Below are positions 7,291-14,204 of a stretch of DNA of 64,000 bases, piece after piece. The notes under the pieces are model-generated. The model had not been told where the DNA came from and searched no databases. It saw nothing but the letters and a program-made list of their open reading frames with translations. The translations under genes and the position numbers were made by a program. Numbering within the stretch: position 1 is the stretch's first letter; the number at the start of each line of letters is the position of its first letter. The stretch covers positions 4,893,501 to 4,957,500 of the forward strand of contig NZ_CP119075.1 of the NCBI RefSeq assembly GCF_029023725.1, written 5' to 3'. The stretch comes from Synoicihabitans lomoniglobus. GTDB taxonomy: Bacteria; Verrucomicrobiota; Verrucomicrobiia; Opitutales; Opitutaceae.

Positions 7291-8387
7291 GCGGCCCGTG
7301 GGACGAACGGAGGCGAACGTGCGACGCGTGGCAGGGTGCCGACGCAGCGCAACGACTCGGCTTGGCAATGCGGGCACACCAGGTGCCACTGCACCACGTC
7401 CTCGGCCTGCTTCGGGCGCACAACGATCTCCACGGCGAGCAAGGTCTCGACCACCCGTCGGCGTCGCCACGCGGCAGGGTGCTCCCAGCCGAAGTGGCGC
7501 ACGCGGTGGACTCCGGTCGGCAAGACGTGCTGCAAGTATCGCCGCATGAACTCAGCCGCATCCAACGTGCATTCCTTGCGCTCACCACTCGCACTGTCGC
7601 GGTAGCCAAAGCGAACCGTCTTCGCATCCATGGTTCGGATACGTTCATCGCTGATGGCGGTGCGCTGCACGTAGCGAGCGAGGTATTTGATCGCCGATTC
7701 GCCCGAGCCGACGTGCTGGATGTCGACCACCCACGGTTGCCGCCAGCACGAGTCGGGCACTTGCGCGTGCCTTCCAGGCAACGCAACGCGTAGCGCCGCT
7801 GCCATGCCTTGGCGAAAGCGCGCCGCGACCGGTGCAGACGGCATCAGCCACGCGGGTTTGTGGGTATGGCGCCACGCGGAACCCTCTTCAGCCAAACCAC
7901 CGCCCGGCACGATGAAGTGGACATGCGGATGCAACTGCATCTGGCGTCCCCACGTGTGCAACACGCCGGTCATGCCCAGATCGGCTCCGAGGTGTTTGGG
8001 CAACGACGCGATCGATTGCAGCGCGCGGGCCGACTCGCCAAAGAGCAGGTCGATCATCACCTTCGGCTCCGCCGCGAAGATCGCGCGCAGCGGTGCGGGC
8101 AGTGTGAAGGTCACCATAAAATATGGCACCGGCAGCAAGCGGTCCCGCTGGCGCTGCGTCCATGCCGCCGTGCGGGCCCCGCCGCACCGCGGACACGAGC
8201 GGTGATGGCAGCTATGGTAGGCGAAGTCGTGCTTTGTGCAGTGGGCACAGCGATACACGCGGCCGCCCATCTCGGGCGTCCGACACCGCGCGATCGCCGC
8301 CAACGCCCGGCGCTGCGCCGGGCTGATGGCATGCGTGCACGCGTAGCCCGGGGCTTGCGCCCCGAGCCACTCGGCCAAGGCCGACAC
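7287..8387 (-). CDS. IS91-family transposase (Y2 HUH rolling-circle type)
   Basis: A 366-residue protein. The N-terminal zinc-binding region (about 45-70) shows YRCAHCTKHDFAYHSCHHRS followed by CPRCGG. The HUH motif is in LHPHVHFIVPGGG (about 150-165). The paired tyrosines lie in IKYLARYVQRTAISDERIR (about 235-255). The length and C-terminal zinc finger (VCPHCQAESLRCVG) match the family. It starts 8 bp after the recombinase stop, so both are probably cotranscribed. No interruption was seen. Confidence 0.95.
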   Translation of the reverse strand: MSALAEWLGAQAPGYACTHAISPAQRRALAAIARCRTPEMGGRVYRCAHCTKHDFAYHSCHHRSCPRCGGARTAAWTQRQRDRLLPVPYFMVTFTLPAPLRAIFAAEPKVMIDLLFGESARALQSIASLPKHLGADLGMTGVLHTWGRQMQLHPHVHFIVPGGGLAEEGSAWRHTHKPAWLMPSAPVAARFRQGMAAALRVALPGRHAQVPDSCWRQPWVVDIQHVGSGESAIKYLARYVQRTAISDERIRTMDAKTVRFGYRDSASGERKECTLDAAEFMRRYLQHVLPTGVHRVRHFGWEHPAAWRRRRVVETLLAVEIVVRPKQAEDVVQWHLVCPHCQAESLRCVGTLPRVARSPPFVPRAA

Positions 8388-8395
8388 GGATTTAA

Positions 8396-9340
8396 CTAAA
8401 TGCCGTCGAGCAAACGACTCACCGCCGCGCGAGCGGCGGCTTCATTGACGGCGGTCAGATGCGTGTAAATGGCGGTCGTTTCAATGGAGGAGTGGCCCAT
8501 GAACTGCGCAATCAAGCGGATGCTCACGCCCTCTTCGAGCAGGTGCGTCGCATACGAATGACGCAGCGTGTGCGGGTGGGTGCCCTTGGGCAGTTTGGCC
8601 ACCGGCACGACCAACCGCAGGCAGTTTTGGATCGAACCCACGCCCATCGGTTCGGACGCGAGAGCCAGGCGCTCGCGCGCACCGGGCCCCTCGCGCCAGC
8701 CCCGACCGGTGCCAGGGAACACCCACTTCGGATGCCGGTGCGTGCGCCAGTAGGCGCGCAACTCCTCGAGCATCGATTCGGGCAGCGGCACGTAGCGCTC
8801 CTTTTGCCCCTTCGTGTGGTGCAGATGCAGTCGGCACGGCTCACGCTTGATATCGGTCACCTCTAGTGTCGTTGCTTCACGGATACGCAACCCGCACGCA
8901 TAGATGAGTCGCAGGATGGTGCGAAACCGAGGTTCGGTGATCGCCGCGAACAACCGCGCCACCTCGGCGCGGGTGAGCACCGCGGGCAAGGTTTTGCGAT
9001 CGGGCGAGCGCACCAGGTCGAACAGCTTCCACGGGTGGCCCAGCAACTTGCCGTAGAAGTTGCGCATGGCGCACACGGCGGTGCGCATCGTGCTGCCGCT
9101 GTAGTGGTGGACCTCCTTGAGGTGCAGCAGGTAGGCGCGAAGCTGCGCCTCGTTCAATTCGGCCGGATCGCGCTTCACGTGCTGCGCGAGTTTGCGCACG
9201 TAGCGCACATACTCCGAGCGGGTGGAGAAGGCCATGCTTCGCAGCTTGAGCATCTCATCGAAGCGCACTAACGATTGATACTGTTCGGTGACGTCACGAC
9301 GGAAGTCGCGACCTTTACGGGTGGATTTGTTTTTGGACAT
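8396..9340 (-). CDS. Tyrosine recombinase (phage integrase family) of the IS91-like element
   Basis: A 314-residue XerD-like recombinase. The SAM-like N-terminal domain (about 25-115) is followed by the catalytic domain with R in LIYACGLRIREATTLEV, H-x-x-R in THPHTLRHSYATHLLEEGV, the second H in AQFMGHSSIETTAIY and the nucleophilic Y in that last segment. All key residues are present. Recombinase genes paired with Y2 transposases are known in some IS91-type elements and may resolve transposition intermediates; that role is inferred. A host XerC/XerD is unlikely because of its position. Confidence 0.9.
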   Translation of the reverse strand: MSKNKSTRKGRDFRRDVTEQYQSLVRFDEMLKLRSMAFSTRSEYVRYVRKLAQHVKRDPAELNEAQLRAYLLHLKEVHHYSGSTMRTAVCAMRNFYGKLLGHPWKLFDLVRSPDRKTLPAVLTRAEVARLFAAITEPRFRTILRLIYACGLRIREATTLEVTDIKREPCRLHLHHTKGQKERYVPLPESMLEELRAYWRTHRHPKWVFPGTGRGWREGPGARERLALASEPMGVGSIQNCLRLVVPVAKLPKGTHPHTLRHSYATHLLEEGVSIRLIAQFMGHSSIETTAIYTHLTAVNEAAARAAVSRLLDGI

Positions 9341-9366
9341 AGCACCGCCAGTCTTGCGATTGGCGG

Positions 9367-9734
9367 ACCAAAATACATCGTCAACCGCCGTGCGTCCCGA
9401 ACGTCATACCCCTCACTCCTCACTGCGCCGCGCAGCGGCTTCGTTCAACCCCATGGTTGAGACAAACGTTGTCGTGGTGGTTCGACGCGCCGGTGGCGGC
9501 AGACTGATGACGATCCGATCAAACTCATTCTGGGCCTTTTGTGCCCCCGATTCAATCGACACATTTTCGCCCGATTTAGGCTCGCCGTCAGCTCGATGCT
9601 TGCCTGCATGAAGCACGCCACTGCGGGGCGTCGGGGATTTCATCGAGATCCACCGACCACGCTTAGCCGATGAACCGCTCGCCTTCACTTCGCCACTCGT
9701 GACTCCATTTTCGAGTCGCCGTACCAATCCCTCC
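9367..9734. other. Intergenic region, no gene supported
   Basis: About 370 bp between the IS91-like element and the broken membrane-protein gene. A 107-codon open frame runs on the minus strand, but its composition is Arg/Ser/Thr-rich without a motif, so I read it as non-coding. No terminator or promoter stands out. Confidence 0.4.
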
Positions 9735-9989
9735 ATGAGCGCGAAAGACCTATCAGAATTAACCGATCAGGAGCTGTAGCTGTTGGACGAAGCCAAGAAG
9801 GTGAAATCAAATGCCATGATAAATGCGGGACTCATCGGCATGATGGTCGGGATCGTGATCTATGGCGTGGCGAAGAACAACCTGGGATTGGCCGCCTTAA
9901 TCCCCCTGATCATTGCCTTCAAATTATTCAACAAGCCCAACCAAAATGAGGCCTTGGAAAAACTGCTCCGGGAGCGAAATTTGAAATAA
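9735..9989 (+). pseudogene. Small two-helix membrane protein gene interrupted by TAG
   Basis: From ATG 9735 the frame reads MSAKDLSELTDQEL, then TAG (9777-9779), then LLDEAKKVKSNAMINAGLIG and on to a stop at 9989. The sequence after the stop has two hydrophobic segments and ends ALEKLLRERNLK. The leader and body fit one short protein resembling families that begin DLxELTDQELL, with TAG probably replacing CAG. Re-initiation from a TTG at 9783 could still give a 68-residue protein, so loss of function is not certain. Confidence 0.6.
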
Positions 9990-10126
9990 AGGGCTGTTGG
10001 TTTGAAACCACCCCCAACGCCGCCTCCGAAAAGAAATATCCCATCCATAGATCGCATGGAGAGGCATGAAGCGGACTGGTTTGAACAACCGAGGTCGAAG
10101 TCGAAAGTCGACTCGCTCGCGAATAC

Positions 10127-10423
10127 TCAGGCAGCCTGCAACGGGCGCACGTCCGATTTGATCTTGTCACCCACGGTGTTGAGCGCCTCACGAAGATCAT
10201 AAGCGAGTTGGACACGTAGCCAATAACCAGGAGCTTGCCCAAAGTAGGCACAGAGGTGGAGGTCGGTTTCGGCGGTGATGCCACGCCTTTCATTGACAAT
10301 TTCACTCACCCGCTGGTGCGGAAGTTTGGCGTCTTTGGCCAAGCGGTAGGCTGTGATTCCGAGCGGAGATAAAAACTCTTCGCGAAGGAGTTCACCGGGG
10401 TGGACGTTCAGATGCTTTTTCAT
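10127..10423 (-). CDS. higA: HigA-family antitoxin, second locus
   Basis: A 98-residue antitoxin: MKKHLNVHPGELLREEFLSP, a helix-turn-helix at about 22-60 (ITAYRLAKDAKLPHQRVSEI), NERRGITAETDLHLCAYFGQ and a C-terminal APGYWLRVQLAYDLREA. It starts 4 bp after the stop of the toxin gene, a tighter arrangement than the first locus. The remnant at 4624-4734 is closer to this protein than to the 1430-1726 one, so it may derive from a sister of this locus. Confidence 0.92.
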   Translation of the reverse strand: MKKHLNVHPGELLREEFLSPLGITAYRLAKDAKLPHQRVSEIVNERRGITAETDLHLCAYFGQAPGYWLRVQLAYDLREALNTVGDKIKSDVRPLQAA

Positions 10424-10427
10424 GGTG

Positions 10428-10709
10428 TCAGTGATAGTCGGTTATGGCTACATCGGTGGCGTTTGCGTTCTTCCATCGAAAGCATACTCGAAACTGGTCA
10501 TTCACCCGAATGCTGAATTGGCCTGCTCGATCTCCCTTCAATGCCTCAAGACGATTGCCGGGAGGAAATCGCAATTCACTAAGAGAAGATGCAGCTTCGA
10601 GTTGCGTGAGTTTGCGCAGGGCGGTTTTCAGAATGGTGGACGGAAGCTCAGGCGGCTTTTTACCAAGCCACAAAGCCTGGGTCGGGGCGTCGGCGAATGA
10701 TTGAATCAC
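10428..10709 (-). CDS. higB: HigB-family toxin, second locus
   Basis: A 93-residue toxin with the same frame as the first HigB: MIQSFADAPTQALWLGKK, FPPGNRLEALKGDRAGQFSI and RVNDQFRVCFRWKNANATDV. Sequence differs enough from the 1119-1397 toxin that the two pairs probably do not cross-neutralise, though this needs testing. A perfect palindrome lies 44 bp upstream. Confidence 0.92.
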   Translation of the reverse strand: MIQSFADAPTQALWLGKKPPELPSTILKTALRKLTQLEAASSLSELRFPPGNRLEALKGDRAGQFSIRVNDQFRVCFRWKNANATDVAITDYH

Positions 10710-10752
10710 GAATTGCTACGCTCACGTTGCACGCTATCCATAAGCACGTCAA

Positions 10753-10768
10753 GCGTGCATATGCACGC
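10753..10768. promoter_or_regulatory. Perfect 16-bp palindrome upstream of higB2, candidate operator
   Basis: GCGTGCATATGCACGC reads the same on both strands. Its position 44 bp before the toxin start fits an autoregulatory HigA site. It differs from the 1406-1424 site, consistent with two non-cross-regulating loci. Confidence 0.5.
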
Positions 10769-11087
10769 CTAACATGAATATCCGTGAATCCAATGTCGCG
10801 AGGCCATTATTTTTCCCCGAAGACCACAACGCTTTCCGAGAAATATTCCTGCAATGCTTGGGGATTTTGCGGCCTTTGAATGAGGTTCGATCCACTGGAA
10901 CAGGCTAGAACGGATCAGCTAAAACAATGGTAACCGTCACCGCTGCGCGGAGCGAACACCGTGACATATAAGGCTTGGTTCGTTCACGAATCGACCCGTC
11001 AACGAACCTACCCCGCCCGCTGGCGATCTGCCGCGCCGAGCCTTTGTTCTCTTTGTTACCTTCTGTAAAAACTCACCCGTTCCACGG
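10769..11087. other. Intergenic region with a dispersed repeat at 11042-11066
   Basis: About 320 bp without a supported gene. At 11051-11066 CTTTGTTACCTTCTGT matches 55625-55640 exactly, and the preceding bases are similar too. It lies directly downstream of the GH43 stop, so it could form part of the 3' end of the xylan operon transcript. No clear terminator was found. Confidence 0.5.
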
Positions 11088-12746
11088 TCACTGACGGGCC
11101 ATCATGCCCACGAGCACGCCGATGAAATCGTAGCTGGTGCTGACGCTGAGGTTGCGAGCGTCGAAGATGCCACCGACCTGGATCCAGGTTTCGCCCCCGT
11201 CGGTCGAGTAGTCGAAGACGTAATCGGTGTCGTGACCGGTGAGGCGCAAGGTGATGGTGTCGCCGGGGGCCGCCGCGAAGTGGGCTGTCGTCAACTGGGC
11301 GGCGGTGGCCGCGCCGCGTTGGGCTTCGACAAACACGTTGTAGCCGCCGGAGGTCGCCCGGTTGACCCCGAGGACGTAGTGGCGCGTTTCGTTGTGGTAG
11401 GCGACCAGGCCGGCGTCGACGTTGGCTGCCGCGGGCAGCACGAGCTCGGTCGATGCCACGAAGCGGTTGTGCTGCAACCGACGGCCGATAAACGAGGGGT
11501 TGTGCTTTTCGCGCAATGAATCCGGACGCGGCTCGATGCTCAGACCGTCGCCGGTGGACCACCAGGTGGTCTGCGGGGCACGCAGGAACAGCCAAGGCAG
11601 ACTCAGCTCGTCGGCGGAAAAGTCGTCGGTCCACGTGAAGTTACCGGTGAGCGGCAGGCGGTCGGCCGACTCGTCGAGTCCCACGCCATTGGGCCCGCGT
11701 TGCACATAGGGCACCGGCTGACCGGGCGGTAAGATCAGTGGCCAGCCGTCCTTCCACGTCACCGGCAGGAGGAAGGTCTGGCGGCCGGTATTGTAGTGCC
11801 CATCTTTATACGGGGTGCAGCCGAGGAAGACCGACCACCAATTGCCATCGGGACCGACAACGAAATCGGCGTGGCCCGTGCAGGTGACCGGGTGGTCGCG
11901 CGCAGGATCGAGATCACGCTGGGTGAGCGTCGGGTGATCGGTGAACGGAACGAAAGGTCCGTCCGGGGATTCGCTGCGGAAGATGACTTGCGAGTGATTG
12001 TCACTGGTGCCGCCTTCGGCGCAATTGAGGTAATACCAGTCGTCCCGCTGGTAAATGTGCGGACCTTCGATCCAGACCGGTTGCTCGGCCAGATCGACGC
12101 CACCGTTGATGATGATCTTACGCGGCCCCATGAGACGCTTCGACGCGATGTCCCACTCCTGAATCCAGATCGCACGGTGACCTTCGTAGAGGGGTTTGTT
12201 GTTGGGAGGACCGCCGTTGTTGACCATCCATGCCCGACCGGTGGACTCGTCGAAGAAGAGCGACGGGTCGATGCCATCAAAATCGAGCCAGATCGGATCG
12301 CTCCACGGACCGGCCGGATCCTCGGCGGTGATGAGGAAGTTGCCGCCGTTATCAATCATGGTGCAAACGAGGTAAAACAGTCCGTCGTGATAACTGATGC
12401 CCGGCGCAAACAGCGCGCGGGTGATACCGAGCCCGTCGTAGGGCAACTGGTCGGGTCGGTCGATGGCGTGACCGAACTGAGTCCAGTTCACGAGGTCGGT
12501 GGAGTGGAAAATCGGCAGTCCCGGGTAGTGGGCGAACGACGAATTCACCAAGTAGTAGTCCTCGCCGACCTGGCAGATGCTCGGGTCCGGATAATAGCCG
12601 GCCAGGATGGGATTGCGATACTCATAAGCCGAGATCGGCGTATCAAAAATCTCATCACGCCCGGTGTATTCGAACGAGGTAAACGTGACGGGTTCGGCCA
12701 CAACCACGGATGTTGCCAACAGGGCGAGGGATAGGGACTTAATCAT
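11088..12746 (-). CDS. GH43-family beta-xylosidase/arabinofuranosidase, exported
   Basis: A 552-residue enzyme with signal peptide (MIKSLSLALLATSVVVAEP). The five-bladed propeller (about 40-345) carries NPILAGYYPDPSICQVGEDY with the general base Asp, WLDFDGIDPSLFF with the pKa-tuning Asp, and QPVWIEGPHIYQ with the general acid Glu. The C-terminal ~190 residues (about 365-552, FTWTDDFSADELSLPWLFLR) match the beta-xylosidase concanavalin-like domain. It would release xylose or arabinose from xylo-oligosaccharides in the periplasm. It is the last gene of the minus-strand xylan operon, 21 bp after GH8. Exact specificity cannot be set from sequence. Confidence 0.9.
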   Translation of the reverse strand: MIKSLSLALLATSVVVAEPVTFTSFEYTGRDEIFDTPISAYEYRNPILAGYYPDPSICQVGEDYYLVNSSFAHYPGLPIFHSTDLVNWTQFGHAIDRPDQLPYDGLGITRALFAPGISYHDGLFYLVCTMIDNGGNFLITAEDPAGPWSDPIWLDFDGIDPSLFFDESTGRAWMVNNGGPPNNKPLYEGHRAIWIQEWDIASKRLMGPRKIIINGGVDLAEQPVWIEGPHIYQRDDWYYLNCAEGGTSDNHSQVIFRSESPDGPFVPFTDHPTLTQRDLDPARDHPVTCTGHADFVVGPDGNWWSVFLGCTPYKDGHYNTGRQTFLLPVTWKDGWPLILPPGQPVPYVQRGPNGVGLDESADRLPLTGNFTWTDDFSADELSLPWLFLRAPQTTWWSTGDGLSIEPRPDSLREKHNPSFIGRRLQHNRFVASTELVLPAAANVDAGLVAYHNETRHYVLGVNRATSGGYNVFVEAQRGAATAAQLTTAHFAAAPGDTITLRLTGHDTDYVFDYSTDGGETWIQVGGIFDARNLSVSTSYDFIGVLVGMMARQ

Positions 12747-12767
12747 AGCGCCGAAACGTTTGGTTCT

Positions 12768-14060
12768 TTAGTCGGTCACTTCGCCGTAGACGCGGAAGTG
12801 GCCGCTTACTTTTAGGAGGCCGAACATCGACAGGAGGCCTTCGTAGTAGCGCCAGCTTCGCAGTTCACCTTCCACGATTAGGCCGTCCGTATTGCGACCC
12901 ACATCACTGGGGAGAGCCATGTTCCACAGGCGTTCGACGAATGGCTTGCCGAGGTCGGGCTCGGCCGCGAGGGCGGCGACCGCGGCCATGCCGGTCATGC
13001 CGGGTGCGATCGGATTGGTGCGCACTACGGTGCCGTCCAACTGGAGTTTGTCGGGCCAGTTGTCCGCCGGTTGCGAAGCCAGGAATCGCAGGATGCGGTT
13101 GGACTGCTCAACCATCCATTCGTCTTGGCCCCACCATGACCAATCCATGGCGGGCCAACCGAGGGTGCGCCACGCATCGGCCTCAAAATCACGACCTCGG
13201 CGTTCGAGCTGCGTGCCGTCGAAGTGGGAATAGTTGGGCATGATGCCCGTTTCCGGGTGAGCCGCCTTACGAAAGAACTCGCGACTGGTTTTCGCAACTT
13301 CAGCCATGAAGGCACGGTCAGCCGGATCCTCGGCCCAGCGCGCCATGAGTTCGTAGAAATGTGGCACGTGGTAGGACGGGTCGGTGAAGCTGGCACCGTA
13401 ACCATCGGGCGTGAACCGGATCTGTTTTTCCTCAGGGTGAAACATGCTGACGACACTCCCGCGATCAGGCTGGTCGTCTTTGTGAATCATCATCCGCAGG
13501 AGGTCCTGAGCTTCCCGGTTGTAGTCAAAGATTCCCTCGCCGTCGCCCCAACGGTTGGAGGCAAACATGAGCGCCATGACCATCCATTCTTCGCCGTCGG
13601 GGGCCGGGCCATCACCGCGAATCACCGAGCCATCCGATCGCGTCATGCCGCCATCGTAGGCGCGGTGCCAGGTGAAGTAGCCGCGCAGGGGACCTTCGTC
13701 GTGATACATGTAGGTCTTGGCGAACTTCCACAGCTTGTTGAACTCGCTCTGCTTATCGAGCTGCACGGTGATCATCATGCCGTAGGAAATACCCTCCGAC
13801 CGAATGTCGCGGCTGCCGACGTCGGCCAGGTAGGCCATGTCGTCAGCGATCGTGTAGTAGATTTTCTGGGTGAACGGATCGCCGTAGAACATCAGCTGGA
13901 ACGCGGTATCGAGCCGCGCCTCCACTTCCGCATCGGTCTTGCCGAGGTAGGTTTTAAACAGATTGGGGTAATCGCCAGTGCGAGCGGCCCCGCCGGGAGG
14001 CGGCGCTGCACTCGCCACAAAAACGGACGCGAGAAACACGGATAAAACTGCTCTAATCAT
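12768..14060 (-). CDS. GH8 reducing-end xylose-releasing exo-oligoxylanase, exported
   Basis: A 430-residue protein with signal peptide (MIRAVLSVFLASVFVASAAP) and the GH8 (alpha/alpha)6 fold. The segment VGSRDIRSEGISYGMMITVQ contains the conserved general-acid Glu of the family; further blocks are YFTWHRAYDGGMTRSDGS and FEADAWRTLGWPAMDWSWWG. GH8 enzymes of this form (Rex) cut single xylose units from the reducing end of xylo-oligosaccharides. Gene context with GH67, GH43 and xylA supports that over cellulase or chitosanase activity. It lies behind a 109-bp hairpin repeat that separates it from GH67. Confidence 0.9.
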   Translation of the reverse strand: MIRAVLSVFLASVFVASAAPPPGGAARTGDYPNLFKTYLGKTDAEVEARLDTAFQLMFYGDPFTQKIYYTIADDMAYLADVGSRDIRSEGISYGMMITVQLDKQSEFNKLWKFAKTYMYHDEGPLRGYFTWHRAYDGGMTRSDGSVIRGDGPAPDGEEWMVMALMFASNRWGDGEGIFDYNREAQDLLRMMIHKDDQPDRGSVVSMFHPEEKQIRFTPDGYGASFTDPSYHVPHFYELMARWAEDPADRAFMAEVAKTSREFFRKAAHPETGIMPNYSHFDGTQLERRGRDFEADAWRTLGWPAMDWSWWGQDEWMVEQSNRILRFLASQPADNWPDKLQLDGTVVRTNPIAPGMTGMAAVAALAAEPDLGKPFVERLWNMALPSDVGRNTDGLIVEGELRSWRYYEGLLSMFGLLKVSGHFRVYGEVTD

Positions 14061-14076
14061 GACAAGGGTGGAATTG

Positions 14077-14185
14077 GTTTTTTAACCACAGATGAACACA
14101 GGTGGCTCCACGGCCGTTACGCACTGAAGCGAGGAGGAGATGGGATTGATCCGTGTTAATCGGTGTCCATCTGTGGTTAAAAAAC
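14077..14185. repeat. 109-bp palindromic interspersed repeat inside the xylan operon
   Basis: The ends are a perfect 18-bp inverted repeat, GTTTTTTAACCACAGATG (14077-14094) and its complement at 14168-14185, with a less perfect inner continuation. A related but half-length copy lies at 32680-32733. In the minus-strand transcript it would fold as a long hairpin between GH67 and GH8, and could affect mRNA stability or the ratio of the two enzymes. Confidence 0.75.
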
Positions 14186-14204
14186 AGCGGCGGCGTGGGC
14201 CGGC

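Larger units (their letters stand above)
7026..9366 (-). mobile_element. IS91-like element carrying a tyrosine recombinase
   Basis: The element contains a tyrosine recombinase gene, then a Y2-type IS91 transposase gene, both minus strand. Borders are tentative: short hairpins AGGCGT/ACGCCT at 7026-7045 and CCGCCA/TGGCGG at 9345-9366 lie just outside the genes. The tetranucleotide CAAG, a known IS91 target, occurs at 7015-7018 and 7019-7022 beside the left hairpin. Rolling-circle elements make no target duplication, so borders cannot be proven from one copy. Confidence 0.7.

Noticed and set aside
9413..9736. 107-codon minus-strand ORF between the IS91-like element and the small membrane gene
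   Set aside because: Arg/Thr/Ser-rich low-complexity translation with no motif and no start context. Treated as non-coding.
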